Shown piece after piece: positions 32,948-42,252 of a stretch of DNA of 64,000 bases (positions within the stretch are counted from its first letter, which is position 1; the number at the start of each line of letters is the position of its first letter). The notes below the pieces were generated by a model, which saw only the letters and a list, made by a program, of their open reading frames with translations, searched no databases and was not told where the DNA came from. A program made the translations under genes and the position numbers. This DNA is from Dietzia sp032248695. GTDB lineage: Bacteria > Actinomycetota > Actinomycetes > Mycobacteriales > Mycobacteriaceae. The stretch covers positions 662,912 to 726,911 of the forward strand of contig NZ_JAVHXC010000001.1 of assembly GCF_032248695.1 (NCBI RefSeq), in the 5' to 3' direction.

Positions 32948-33805
32948 TCACTCGCGGAAGTAACTCATCAGGCGCAGGATCTCGACGTAGAGCCAGACCA
33001 GGGTGACGGCCAGGCCCAGGGCGACGCCCCACGCCATCTTGGCCGGCGCACCGGCGCGCACGAGGCGGTCGGCGTTGTCGAAGTCGAGCAGGAAGCTGAA
33101 CGCAGCGAGGCCGATGCAGACCAGCGAGAAGACGATGGCGATCATGCCGCCGTCACGCAGCGGGTTGAAGCCGAACAGCAGCGCGCCGAAGAGGTTGCCC
33201 ACCATCAGGACGAGCACGCCGATGAGGGCGGCGGTCATGAAGCGGGTGAACTTCGGCGTGACGCGCACGGCACCGGTCTTGTAGACGAACAGCATGCCGC
33301 CGAAGACACCGAACGTGCCGAGTACCGCCTGACCGATCACGGCGGCGGCGTCCGCGCCGGCGATGTCGAAGGTGAAGATGTGCGAGACGGCGCCGATGAA
33401 CAGGCCCTCGAACGCGGCGTAGATCAGGGTGACGGGCGCGGAGTCCATCTTGCGGCCGAAGGTGGCCACGAGCACGGTGATGAACCCGCCGATGCCGCCG
33501 ACGAGCAGGAGCGGCATGGCCAGTCCCATGTCGACGGACAGGAAGTAGGCGATGAGGCCCACGACGCCGATCACCCCGAGGGTGATGCCGGTCTTCGAGA
33601 CCACGTCGTCGATGGTCATGGGCCGCGTGTCGGCGGCGAACTGCGAATGCGCCTGGGGCGCACCGTAACCGGGCTGGGCTCCGTAGCCCGCCTGGCCGTA
33701 CTGGCCCTGCTGGAACGCGCCGCGTCCGGCGGCACCGAACTGGGTGGCGCCGCGGGCGCTGTCCGTGGACAGGGAACTGAAGACCGGATTGCTGCTGCTG
33801 CGCAT
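32948..33805 (-). CDS. Bax inhibitor-1/YccA family membrane protein
   Basis: A 285-residue protein: Gly/Gln/Tyr-rich N-terminal tail (residues 15-55, GQYGQAGYGAQPGYGAPQ), then seven membrane helices between about residue 73 and 280. The LFVYKTGAVRVTPKFTRF and final WLYVEILRLMSYF segments match YccA/BI-1 proteins of actinobacteria. AAGGGA precedes the ATG. Probably an inner-membrane ion-leak or quality-control protein; function unproven in bacteria. Confidence 0.9.
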   Translation of the reverse strand: MRSSSNPVFSSLSTDSARGATQFGAAGRGAFQQGQYGQAGYGAQPGYGAPQAHSQFAADTRPMTIDDVVSKTGITLGVIGVVGLIAYFLSVDMGLAMPLLLVGGIGGFITVLVATFGRKMDSAPVTLIYAAFEGLFIGAVSHIFTFDIAGADAAAVIGQAVLGTFGVFGGMLFVYKTGAVRVTPKFTRFMTAALIGVLVLMVGNLFGALLFGFNPLRDGGMIAIVFSLVCIGLAAFSFLLDFDNADRLVRAGAPAKMAWGVALGLAVTLVWLYVEILRLMSYFRE

Positions 33806-33979
33806 CGAGGTCCCTTCGGAAGTTGTCGGGGAAGGTCGTTTATCGAGAGTCCCCGCCGGGTCACCGACGAATCACTCGTCACTGTTCAACGCACGGGTCA
33901 ACCTGTGTGTTCCCGGCGCCGGCCCCCATCCTCTCGCACCGATCCGCGCGCCGGCCATCCCGCACGCCCATCGACAGTT

Positions 33980-34020
33980 AACGATATGTCGTTGACTATC
34001 TATGGCATGACGTAGATACT
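33980..34020 (+). promoter_or_regulatory. PadR gene promoter with operator
   Basis: TTGACT (33992-33997), 17-base spacer, GATACT (34015-34020). The inverted repeat AACGA-TATG-TCGTT (33980-33993) touches the -35, a natural site for autorepression by the encoded PadR protein. Confidence 0.65.
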
Positions 34021-34069
34021 CGTTGCCAAGGGGCTCGCACCGCGGGCCCGACGAGCAGAGGAGACGGCG

Positions 34070-34816
34070 ATGACTGACGACGACATCGGTCACACCCCGG
34101 AGGCGTTCGGCCACCCGGGGACACGGGGCCGCGGCGGGCATCCCCGTCGCGGCGGTCGGCCGCACGGACACCGCGGCCATCAGCGCGACCATCGCCACGG
34201 TCACGGGCACGGCGGCGGCCCCTTCGGCCCGGGCGGACCCTTCGGTCCCGGCGGGCCGTTCGGACCCGGCGGGCCGTTCGGTCCGGGCGGGCCGTTCGGA
34301 GCGGGTGGACCGTTCGGGACGTCCGATCCGGGCCGCGGCGGTCGGCGCGGGCCCCATCAACGACGACGACGAGGAGACGTTCGACACGGAGCGCTCCTGC
34401 TGATCGCCGAGGAGCCGCGGAACGGCTACGGCATCATCCGCGAGCTGGCCGAGCGCAGCGGCGGGACCTGGCGGCCCAGCTCGGGCGCGGTGTACCCGGC
34501 GCTGGCGTTACTGGAGGACGAGGGCCTCATCGAACCCGCGGCGGACGCCGGGCCGAAGCACTACCGGCTCACCGACGCCGGACGGGCCGAGGTGGACTCC
34601 CTCAGCGGCCGCCCCGCACCGTGGGAGGACGCGACCGAGGAGGCCGCGGCGGGCCTCGGTGGGAGCACCGAGCTGTGGAAGGCGTTCGGCGACGCGGCGA
34701 TGGCCGTGCGCGCGGTCGTGCAGACCGGGGACGCCGCCGTCGGGGCCGCCGCGACCGAGGAACTGGTCGCGCTGCGCAAGCGGCTCTACGGTCTGCTCGC
34801 GGACGCCGGCGACTGA
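34070..34816 (+). CDS. PadR family transcriptional regulator with Gly-Pro-Phe repeat extension
   Basis: A 248-residue regulator. Residues 1-100 are disordered: a His/Arg/Gly-rich start and five to six PFGPGG hexapeptide repeats (about 50-85) encoded by an 18-bp tandem repeat. The PadR winged helix follows: ALLLIAEEPRNGYGIIRELAERSGGTWRPSSGAVYPALALLEDEGLI. A shortened C-terminal helical part ends the protein. GGAG precedes the ATG. PadR members usually repress transporters or stress genes and themselves; the target here is unknown. Confidence 0.9.
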   Translation: MTDDDIGHTPEAFGHPGTRGRGGHPRRGGRPHGHRGHQRDHRHGHGHGGGPFGPGGPFGPGGPFGPGGPFGPGGPFGAGGPFGTSDPGRGGRRGPHQRRRRGDVRHGALLLIAEEPRNGYGIIRELAERSGGTWRPSSGAVYPALALLEDEGLIEPAADAGPKHYRLTDAGRAEVDSLSGRPAPWEDATEEAAAGLGGSTELWKAFGDAAMAVRAVVQTGDAAVGAAATEELVALRKRLYGLLADAGD

Positions 34817-34847
34817 CCGCTGCCGCGGCGCGGTCCGCGGCAGCGGT
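34816..34847. terminator. terminator between PadR and Excalibur genes
   Basis: 12-bp arms ACCGCTGCCGCG (34816-34827) and CGCGGCAGCGGT (34836-34847), convergent context. Confidence 0.75.
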
Positions 34848-34865
34848 CGCGAAGGCGGGAGGGCG

Positions 34866-35678
34866 TCACTCGCAGGCGACGCCGTCGTTGTCGCGGTCGA
34901 GCTTCGAGGCGTACCCGGGCTCGCCCCGGTAGATCGGAGCGGCGCCCGCCGCCCGCGCCTCCGAGCAGTTCGCGTACGACGCGGACTGCGGAGCCGGCTC
35001 CGCCACCGGGGCCGGCGCGTAGGTCTGGGCGGGCGCCGGGGCGTAGGTCGGCTCGGGGGCGACCGTGGAGGCGGGTGCCGGCTCCGGCTCGGCCGCGACG
35101 GGAGCGGCCGGGGCCGATGAGGTGCTGGTGGGGGCCAACGTCACCGTGGTGGTGGTCGTCGACCGGACGGTGGAGGTGACCGTGCTGGTCGCGATGGCGC
35201 CTGTCGCCGCCGCCGGGCTCGCCGCGGGAACGGGCGTGGGCGTCGTCGCGGGCATCAGCGCGGCGCCGGCGACGAGCGCGGCGGCCGAGACGGACCCGAC
35301 GAGCGGCCACCGGCGCGCGTAGGGGGCGAGCGGGGTGCTCCATGTGAGGGGGCTGAGCGCGTCCGCGGACACCTGGCCCGACATCGACTGCGCCGCGAGC
35401 GCGGCCTCCCGGTCGAGACGGTAGTCCTCCTCGGCCCGGGTGCGGTCCTTGTGTTCGCACAGGATCCACCACCCGCCGGGGCCCGCCGCGGCCAGGCCCA
35501 CCAGCACCCCGGCCAGCGAGGCCAGAGCCCCACCGCCGGCGGTGCCGATGGACGCGACCAGTATCAACCCGCCCACGACCACACCAGCCCAGGCGAGGGC
35601 CCGCTTCCAGACGGGCGGCGCGATGTACGTCGGTTCGGACAGGGTCGGGTGCGCCGGGGACGGCAGGACGATCGGCAT
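34866..35678 (-). CDS. Excalibur calcium-binding domain membrane protein
   Basis: A 270-residue protein: two membrane helices near residues 28-70, a cytosolic stretch with charged helix DRTRAEEDYRLDREAALAAQ, a further helix near 128-147, a long Thr/Pro/Ala-rich linker, then a C-terminal Excalibur domain (NCSEARAAGAAPIYRGEPGY and DRDNDGVACE) whose Asp loop binds calcium. ATG 35678 (MPIVLPS) follows GAAAG; the frame is open further but passes into the promoter. Likely anchored with the domain outside the cell. Confidence 0.82.
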   Translation of the reverse strand: MPIVLPSPAHPTLSEPTYIAPPVWKRALAWAGVVVGGLILVASIGTAGGGALASLAGVLVGLAAAGPGGWWILCEHKDRTRAEEDYRLDREAALAAQSMSGQVSADALSPLTWSTPLAPYARRWPLVGSVSAAALVAGAALMPATTPTPVPAASPAAATGAIATSTVTSTVRSTTTTTVTLAPTSTSSAPAAPVAAEPEPAPASTVAPEPTYAPAPAQTYAPAPVAEPAPQSASYANCSEARAAGAAPIYRGEPGYASKLDRDNDGVACE

Positions 35679-35803
35679 GCTCGCGGTCTTTCGAGGAGGG
35701 AGGAGGGGTCTGCGGAGCGCCCATGGGGCGCCGCGCGGTGGAGATGTGAACACTACTCCACCGCGCGACGCCCGCCAAACAAATCCTTATCTCGGACGTG
35801 GGC

Positions 35804-36676
35804 TCACCCCAGGGAGACGTTCCGGTTCCACGACCGGGCGGTGCGCCACATGCAGAAGCCGGCCAGCAGGACCATCGCCCCGATGAAGCCGATCGGCATG
35901 ACGTCGCCGGTGTTGGCCCCCGCCGCCAGCTCGTCGACGAGGTTGAACGACACCAGGCCCACCTCATCCCCCATGCGCACCCCGAACGGCAGCACCGCCA
36001 TCCCCAGCAGCGACAGCGCCTGCATGGCGATGTACACCAGCACGAACACGACGATCGGCCCGCCGGCACCGAGCCCGGCCAGTCGGCGCTCGTGGCCGAT
36101 CGAGACGGAGAAGTAGTAGAACACCGGCCACACCAGCACCCAGGCGAGCATCACGAGCACACCGGCGACGATCATCCACGCGGGCGCGGCCGCGGTGACG
36201 GCGTCCCACAGGTCGACCAGCCCGGCCCACGACGGCCCGGGCGCCTCGGAGATCCGCGCGAAAGCCCACCACGCGACCAGCGCCAGGATCACCGTGAGCA
36301 CGATCGCCGCGAGCGACGCGAGCATCGCCCAGGCGAGCTTGACCCGGTAGATCCGGGCCCCACGGATCGGGAGGGAGTGCGTGAAGTACCCGGTCCGTCC
36401 GTAACCGGAACGCCAGTAGTCGGCGGCCAGCACCAACTGCGTCGCCGGGACCGCGGCGACGGCGGCCAGGAAGCCCAGCGCCATTCCGAGCGGCGACAGC
36501 AGCGGCCATCCCGAGGCACCGAGCAGACTGCCCACCACCCCGACCAGGGCGATCAACCCGAAAAGGGTGGCGAGAGGGCCTCGCGTGCGCAGCCATTCGT
36601 GGGTGACGAGCGTTGTCGTCGTCGCCGTCCTCGGGGTCGCGGTCGACGGTGAGGGGGTCGCGGTGGTCGCGGTCAT
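35804..36676 (-). CDS. ABC transporter permease
   Basis: A 290-residue membrane protein with about six helices and a YWRSGYGRTGYFTHSLPIRGARIYRVKL loop typical of ABC-2-like permeases partnered with YtrB-type ATPases. It overlaps the ATPase gene as ATGA. Third gene in a GntR-ATPase-permease operon, so export or signalling under control of the GntR repressor. Substrate unknown. Confidence 0.85.
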   Translation of the reverse strand: MTATTATPSPSTATPRTATTTTLVTHEWLRTRGPLATLFGLIALVGVVGSLLGASGWPLLSPLGMALGFLAAVAAVPATQLVLAADYWRSGYGRTGYFTHSLPIRGARIYRVKLAWAMLASLAAIVLTVILALVAWWAFARISEAPGPSWAGLVDLWDAVTAAAPAWMIVAGVLVMLAWVLVWPVFYYFSVSIGHERRLAGLGAGGPIVVFVLVYIAMQALSLLGMAVLPFGVRMGDEVGLVSFNLVDELAAGANTGDVMPIGFIGAMVLLAGFCMWRTARSWNRNVSLG

Positions 36677-37377
36677 CGGTACGTCTCCTTGAAGATCTGG
36701 TCGAGGCTGGCCCCGTGGCCGCCGCGGAGGTCGTCGGCGTCGCCGGAGAGCAGCACGCGGCCGTGGCGCATCATCACGACCGCGTCGAGGACGGGTTCGA
36801 GGTCGTGGACGAGGTGGGTGGCGATGACCAGCAGGGAGTCCTCGGACAGGGTGCGCACGATGCCGTCCACGATGAGCTGGCGCGCGGCCGGGTCGACGCC
36901 GGAGATCGGCTCGTCGAGCAGGAAGACGCTCGCGTCGCGCGACATGGCGAGCGCGATCTGCACCTTCTCACGCATGCCCTTGGACATCTCCTTGAGCCGC
37001 ATGGCCTCGCTCAGTCCGAAGAACCCGATGAGGTCGCGCGCCTTCTCGGGGCGGAAATCGGCGAAGAAGTCCGCGTACAGGTCGAGGCAGTAGCTCACCC
37101 GCGCCCGGTCGGGCAGGAAGCTGGTGTCGGGCAGGAAGGACACGAGCGCCTTGGATTCGGGGCCCGGTGCGTGACCCGCGATCCGGACGTCGCCGGTGTA
37201 CCCGGTCATGACGCCGGCGAGGATCTTGAGCAGGGTGGTCTTTCCGCAGCCGTTCTCGCCGAGCAAGCCCACGATCCGCCCGGAGGTGAGGGTGAGGTCG
37301 AGGCCGTCGAGGGCGGTGACGGGCCCGTACCGCATGGTCAGGCCGGAGGCCTCGACAAGTGTGGTGGGCTCGGTCAT
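36673..37377 (-). CDS. ABC transporter ATP-binding protein
   Basis: A 234-residue ATPase. Walker A LLGENGCGKTTLLK, Q-loop region SFLPDTSFLPD, signature in a variant form LKEMSKGMREKVQIALAM (SKGMR instead of LSGGQ, usual for YtrB/EcsA-like proteins), Walker B VFLLDEPISGVDP. I chose ATG 37377, one base after the GntR stop, over an ATG inside the GntR gene. ATGA overlap with the permease. Confidence 0.92.
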   Translation of the reverse strand: MTEPTTLVEASGLTMRYGPVTALDGLDLTLTSGRIVGLLGENGCGKTTLLKILAGVMTGYTGDVRIAGHAPGPESKALVSFLPDTSFLPDRARVSYCLDLYADFFADFRPEKARDLIGFFGLSEAMRLKEMSKGMREKVQIALAMSRDASVFLLDEPISGVDPAARQLIVDGIVRTLSEDSLLVIATHLVHDLEPVLDAVVMMRHGRVLLSGDADDLRGGHGASLDQIFKETYR

Positions 37378-37378
37378 G

Positions 37379-37780
37379 TCAGGCGTCTCCGGTGTCTGCA
37401 TCGGTAGTGGGGTGGTCGTCATGGCTGTCCCATCTGGAGTCGAGTAGTGCGCGGGCTCTGTCCGGTGTCATGCCCAGGCCGCGCACGCGCCGGACGTAGG
37501 CGTCCGCGGCGTCGGTGGCGAGGTCGGCCCGGACCTCGTCGATCCGGTCCTCGTCGGTGGTGACGAACCGGCCGGTCGCGCGTTCGGAGCGGCACAGGTC
37601 GAGTCGCTCGAGTTCGGCGAGGGCGCGTTGGGCGGTGTTGGGGTTGACGCCCAGGTCGGCCGCCAACTCGCGGACGCCGGGCATCCTCGCGCCCGCCGCC
37701 CAGTCCCCGGTCACGATGCGCCGCGAGAACTCCTCGACGAGCTGCACCCAGATCGGGGACGAGGTGTCGAACTGCATCAT
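37379..37780 (-). CDS. GntR (YtrA subfamily) transcriptional regulator
   Basis: A 133-residue short GntR protein: winged helix PIWVQLVEEFSRRIVTGDWAAGARMPGVRELAADLGVNPNTAQRALAELE, followed by a short helical tail, the YtrA layout. It heads an operon with an ABC ATPase and permease and is preceded by a perfect 8-bp palindrome, consistent with autoregulation by cell-envelope stress or antibiotics. Confidence 0.93.
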   Translation of the reverse strand: MMQFDTSSPIWVQLVEEFSRRIVTGDWAAGARMPGVRELAADLGVNPNTAQRALAELERLDLCRSERATGRFVTTDEDRIDEVRADLATDAADAYVRRVRGLGMTPDRARALLDSRWDSHDDHPTTDADTGDA

Positions 37781-37798
37781 CGCCCCGCTTCCGTGTTG

Positions 37799-37820
37799 CT
37801 GTATTAGGTGATTAATACAG
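37799..37820. promoter_or_regulatory. operator of the GntR-ABC operon
   Basis: CTGTATTA-N6-TAATACAG, perfect 8-bp arms, 19 bases upstream of the GntR start codon. The AT-rich arms include -10-like TAATAC. Confidence 0.75.
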
Positions 37821-37960
37821 TGACACCGCCGCGTGGCGTTGTCAACGCCGGGCGTGGGTTCCGGTGGGAGAGAGACGAAGTGACGACGACGACGAGGTGT
37901 GCGGCGGCGCGCGAGTGGCTGGTCTGCCGGGCCTGCGTCAGGGCGTCCGCAGACGCAGTC

Positions 37961-39370
37961 TCACCCGACGAGCGACGCCAGTGGCCCGTCAGCGCGGGCG
38001 GGGTTCAGGCAGCTGTCCGGCATCGTCGCCAGCGAGCACCACGCAGACGGGAGCACCGGACGGTAGCCCGGTTCCACTCCCCCGGCCGCGATGATCTCGC
38101 GGTAGGCCTCCACCCCGGAGGTCGGGTGACGGGTGAGCGCCGGGTCGGACAGCGCGTCCACCCGGTACAGCCCGAAGCGGGCGGAGTAGTCGCCCCACTC
38201 GTAGTTGTCGACCAGCGACCAGTGGTTGTAGCCGATCACCGGGTAGCCGTCGGCCACGGCGCGCTGCAGCCAGAAGACGGTGTCGCGCAGGAAGTCGCCC
38301 CGCTCAATGGCGTCCGCGCGGTGACCGTCGCGGGTCGGCATCCCGTTCTCCACGATGTAGATCGGCTTGCCCGGGTACGAGCGCGCGTAGTGCTGAATCG
38401 CCTCGTAGATCCCCTCCGGCTGCGGGCGGACCGCGGCGAAGTCGTCGACCGCCGCGTGGGCCGCGGTGAGGTTGTTCAGCGCGACGCCGTAGTAGTAGTC
38501 GATCCCCACGTAGTCCACCGCGTCGGCCACCCGGTCCGCCACGAGGGTGTCGGTGAACTCGGTGGCCAGCGGCAGGTACGCCTCGTTCATCGTGACCATC
38601 GCGTGCGGGTCGGCACGGTGGGCGGCCGCGTAGCCGAGCCGGTGCGCGGCCTCCACCGCGTCGAGGAAGCGGGAGAAGTCGGGCGGTCCCACCCTCCCGA
38701 TGGTCATCTCGTGCTTGAAGAACACCAGCGGCTCGTTGAACGTCACCCAGAGCGTCCCGTCGCCCGCCCAACGGTCGGTGACGAGCTCGGCGAACCGGCC
38801 GAACGATTCCACGGCTCCCGGGGCGAGCATCCCGCCCTCGTCGGCGAGCCATCCCGGGTAGACGAAGTGGACCATGGTGATCATCGGCGTCATGCCGCGG
38901 GCGCGGATGGTCTCGATGATCCGGTCGTAGCGGGTGAGCGCCGCCTCGTCGTACTCCCCTCGCACCGGTTCGATCCGGGCCCACTCCACCGAGAATCGGA
39001 ACGTGTTCACGCCCATCGCCGCGGCGTTCGCGATGTCCTCCGGGTAGCGGTTCCAGAAGTCCACGGCGTCGCCGACGGGATCTGACTGACCGGACGGCGA
39101 GGTCGCGTCCGAATAGCGCTTCCAGTTGGAATCGGGATTCGAGCCCTCCACCTGGAAACCCGACGTGGCCACGCCCCAGTGGAAGTCCGGCGCGATCGCC
39201 GGTCCGCCCGGACCGGCGTCTGCCGCGGCGGTCGGTCCGCCGGCGGAGGCGACCGGAGCGACGGCGGCGGGAAGAACCACCGTCCCCACCAGTAGCACCA
39301 GCGCGAGGAGGGTCGCCACGAACCGCGGCGCCGGCGTTGGACCCGTGACCTGCCGTGACGTGCGCTCCAT
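37961..39370 (-). CDS. secreted glycoside hydrolase family 1
   Basis: A 469-residue beta-glucosidase-type enzyme. Signal peptide with hydrophobic core (VATLLALVLLVGTVVLPAAV) to about residue 43. Start of the barrel HWGVATSGFQVEG; acid/base Glu in WVTFNEP near residue 210; nucleophile Glu in IYIVENG near residue 340. GYNHWSLVDNYEWGDYSARFGLY closes the aglycone site. GH1 enzymes in actinobacteria are usually cytosolic, so secretion is notable. The gene stands alone. Confidence 0.93.
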   Translation of the reverse strand: MERTSRQVTGPTPAPRFVATLLALVLLVGTVVLPAAVAPVASAGGPTAAADAGPGGPAIAPDFHWGVATSGFQVEGSNPDSNWKRYSDATSPSGQSDPVGDAVDFWNRYPEDIANAAAMGVNTFRFSVEWARIEPVRGEYDEAALTRYDRIIETIRARGMTPMITMVHFVYPGWLADEGGMLAPGAVESFGRFAELVTDRWAGDGTLWVTFNEPLVFFKHEMTIGRVGPPDFSRFLDAVEAAHRLGYAAAHRADPHAMVTMNEAYLPLATEFTDTLVADRVADAVDYVGIDYYYGVALNNLTAAHAAVDDFAAVRPQPEGIYEAIQHYARSYPGKPIYIVENGMPTRDGHRADAIERGDFLRDTVFWLQRAVADGYPVIGYNHWSLVDNYEWGDYSARFGLYRVDALSDPALTRHPTSGVEAYREIIAAGGVEPGYRPVLPSAWCSLATMPDSCLNPARADGPLASLVG

Positions 39371-39432
39371 GGCAGCACCCTAGGCGGGTCGGGCCCGTGG
39401 TGGGGGCTGATCCGCCCGGCTCGCCCGGGGGC

Positions 39433-40602
39433 TCAGGCCTGCCGCGCGCCCGCCCACCCCGGCCCGCGCACCAGATAGCCCACACGGTCGCGCCAGGTCT
39501 CCGAACGGAAGACGTCGCGGGCGATGGCGACCCACTCGTGGGTGGCGATGCGCAGCGGGTTGAAGGTGTTGATGTTGGTGGTGAGGCCGTAGACGACGTC
39601 CTCGCCCTCGGGTTCGTAGGTGCCGAACAGCCGGTCCCAGATGATGAGGATGCTGCCGTGGTTGCGGTCGAGGTACCGGCGGTTGCTGCCGTGGTGCACC
39701 CGGTGGTGCGAGGGCGAGTTGAAGATCTTCTCCAGCGGGCCGATCGAACGGACGGCCTCGGTGTGCACCCAGAACTGGTAGATGAGGTTGACCGCGCGGG
39801 CGTCCTGCACGATCGCCGGGCGCACGCCCAGCAGCGACAGCAGCCCGTAGGGCACGTAGATGGTGAGCGCTTCGGCCACCGGCTGACGCAGCGCGGTGGA
39901 GAGGTTGTACCGCTCGCTGGAGTGGTGGACGACGTGCATGGCCCACAGCCAGCGGCTCTCGTGGTCGAGGCGGTGGTTCCAGTAGTAGAGGAAGTCCCAG
40001 CCGAGGATGCCGACCGCGTAGGCGAGAGGTCCCGAGCCCAGGTCGAGGGGACTGCGGCGGAACAGCGCCGTGCTCGCGGTCTGGGCGCTCCACAGCGTGG
40101 AGACCATGACGACCGTGGACGCGACGGCGGACACGGCCGCTCCCCCGGTGATCCGCCGCAGGGCGGGCGGGATGACCGCGCCGCGCTCGAGCGGGATGGC
40201 CGCGTCGCGCTCGGGTGGTAGCCCGCCGTCACCGTGGGAGCGGACCGACGACGACGATGATGATGACGACGACGACGCCACGGTCCCCGCCTCCGCCAGG
40301 CCCGGCCCGCGGTGGCGGCGGATGAGGTCTCCGGCGCTGGCCACGGCGGCCGAGGCCAGGGCGACGCCCATCACCGCCTTGGCGTAGCGGCCGGTCCGCG
40401 GGGTGAGCGGGGCGAGGAGCCTCTCCGTGAGGTACGGGGCGATCAGGCTGCCGACGCCCATCGACAGGCTGGCCATGGTGTCGGCGAACTCGTAGTCCCC
40501 GGCTCGCTGGTCGGGGGCGGGATTGCGCCGCTGCCAGGCGTATTCGGCCGCCATCGACCCGATGAACGCGGGGATGGCCAGGACCGTGAGATCGACCTTC
40601 AT
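39433..40602 (-). CDS. sterol desaturase / fatty acid hydroxylase family membrane protein
   Basis: A 389-residue di-iron membrane oxygenase. Histidine clusters: WNHRLDHE near residue 207, HVVHHSSE near residue 222, and HRVHHGSN near residue 305. Membrane helices flank them at about 7-25, 75-95, 160-180 and 190-206. A run of ten serines (residues 109-118, GAC-type repeats on the plus strand) sits in the loop between the first helices and is probably a slipped-strand expansion. Adds hydroxyl groups to lipids or carotenoids; substrate unknown. Confidence 0.9.
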   Translation of the reverse strand: MKVDLTVLAIPAFIGSMAAEYAWQRRNPAPDQRAGDYEFADTMASLSMGVGSLIAPYLTERLLAPLTPRTGRYAKAVMGVALASAAVASAGDLIRRHRGPGLAEAGTVASSSSSSSSSSVRSHGDGGLPPERDAAIPLERGAVIPPALRRITGGAAVSAVASTVVMVSTLWSAQTASTALFRRSPLDLGSGPLAYAVGILGWDFLYYWNHRLDHESRWLWAMHVVHHSSERYNLSTALRQPVAEALTIYVPYGLLSLLGVRPAIVQDARAVNLIYQFWVHTEAVRSIGPLEKIFNSPSHHRVHHGSNRRYLDRNHGSILIIWDRLFGTYEPEGEDVVYGLTTNINTFNPLRIATHEWVAIARDVFRSETWRDRVGYLVRGPGWAGARQA

Positions 40603-40656
40603 GGACGCATCATATGACGCCGGTCACAGACCGGCGCGGGCCCGGCGCCGTGTCCG

Positions 40657-42147
40657 TCAGTGCGCGGCGGGCGCGGTCGCGGGGCCCTCGGTCTGCGCGC
40701 TGTTGCGGACGAAGAACACCCCGATCACCGGGATCAGCGAGATGACCGCGCCGAGGAGCAGCGCGTTGTGCACGCCGGTCATCTGCGCGGCGGCGTCCCC
40801 CAGTCCGGATTCGGCGCCGGACACGATGCCGAGCGTCATCACGGTGATGAACAGCGCGGTCCCGGTGGCCGCCGCGACCTGCTGCAGGGTGTTGAGCAGT
40901 GCGGAACCGTGCGAGTACAGGTGCGGCGGCAGCGACCCGAGCGCGGAGGTCATGAGCGGCGAGAACAGGAAGGCCAGCCCCACGCTGAGGACGATGTGCC
41001 ACGTCACGACGAGGGCCAACGAACTGCCGTCGGAGAAGGTCGTGAACATCCCCCACAGTCCCGCGGAGGCCAGGATCGAGCCGGGGATGATGAGGGGGCG
41101 CGGGCCGATCCGGTCGAAGGCGCGGCCGACGAACCAGCCGAGGACACCCATGATCAGGCCGCCCGGCAGGAGGGCGAGTCCGGAGTTCAGGGTGTTGGTG
41201 CCCAGCACCTGCTGCATGTACAGCGGGAGCAGGATGAGGGTGCCGAAGAGCGACATCATCGAGACGAGCATGAGCACGAGGCTCACGGTGAAGGTGGCGA
41301 ACCGGAAGGCCCGCACGTCGAGCAGTGCGAAGTCCTTGAGCGAGAGCTGACGCCATACGAACACCGCGAGGGCGACCGCACCGATCCCGACGGGGATCCA
41401 CGGCGAGATGAGAGCGTTGCCGCTGGCGGCCTCGCCGATCGAGCTGAGACCGAAGATGAGTCCGGCGAAGCCGACGGCCGAGAGAACGCCGGAGAGGACG
41501 TCGAGCGGGATCGGCCGGGGTTCGGTGACGTTACGGATGAGGACCGCTCCGGCCACGAGCGCCACGATCCCGATCGGCAGGACCGACCAGAACATCCACC
41601 GCCAGCTCAGGACCTCGAGCACGAGGCCGCCCACCGTGGGACCGATCGCGGGCGCGACGGCGATCACGATGGAGATGACGCCCATGGTGCGGCCGCGGCG
41701 GTCGGCCGGCACCACGTTGAGCACGGTCGTCATGAGGAGCGGGATCATGATCGCGGTGCCGACGGCCTGCACGACCCGGCCGGCGACCAGCATCGGGAAC
41801 ACCACGGCCAGCGAGGCGAACAGTGTCCCGGCCGTGAACGTGCTCATCGCGATGACGAACACCGACCGCAGCGGCAGTCGGACGAGCAGCCACCCGGTGA
41901 ACGGGATGACCACCGCCATGGTGAGCATGAACGCGGTGGTGAGCCACTGCGCGGTCGCGGCGGTGACCGCGAACTCCACCATGAGCTCGGGCAGCGCCAC
42001 GGACATGATGGTCTCGTTGAGGATCACCACGAACGCGGCGCCGACGAGCAGGGCGATGAGGCGCACGGTCGCGGCGGGAAGGGCGGGCGAGCCCTGCGCG
42101 GCGGCCGGCGCGCCGGCGGTGGGGTGGGCGGAGACTTCAGACGTCAC
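40657..42147 (-). CDS. MFS multidrug transporter, DHA2 (14-TM) family
   Basis: A 496-residue drug:proton antiporter. Seen: motif C-like GPTVGGLVLEVLSWRWMFWSVLPIG, motif D LNETIMSVALPELMVEF, and 14 hydrophobic segments. GTG start with GAGGAC before it. Leftward, 105 bases from the BASS transporter gene; probably separately transcribed. Confidence 0.92.
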   Translation of the reverse strand: MTSEVSAHPTAGAPAAAQGSPALPAATVRLIALLVGAAFVVILNETIMSVALPELMVEFAVTAATAQWLTTAFMLTMAVVIPFTGWLLVRLPLRSVFVIAMSTFTAGTLFASLAVVFPMLVAGRVVQAVGTAIMIPLLMTTVLNVVPADRRGRTMGVISIVIAVAPAIGPTVGGLVLEVLSWRWMFWSVLPIGIVALVAGAVLIRNVTEPRPIPLDVLSGVLSAVGFAGLIFGLSSIGEAASGNALISPWIPVGIGAVALAVFVWRQLSLKDFALLDVRAFRFATFTVSLVLMLVSMMSLFGTLILLPLYMQQVLGTNTLNSGLALLPGGLIMGVLGWFVGRAFDRIGPRPLIIPGSILASAGLWGMFTTFSDGSSLALVVTWHIVLSVGLAFLFSPLMTSALGSLPPHLYSHGSALLNTLQQVAAATGTALFITVMTLGIVSGAESGLGDAAAQMTGVHNALLLGAVISLIPVIGVFFVRNSAQTEGPATAPAAH

Positions 42148-42252
42148 GGTCGTCCTCTGGGATTGCGGTGTGAGAAGAGAGCAGAATCCGGCGCCGGTGG
42201 GCCGCGCACGGGAACCCTCGCACTGTACTCGAACGCTCGACCAGAGCGCCGC

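Noticed and set aside
37821..37960. Coding potential between the GntR operator and GH1
   Set aside because: Only a small possible hairpin (CTGCGT...ACGCAG, 37933-37958) and a GAC repeat; nothing supportable.
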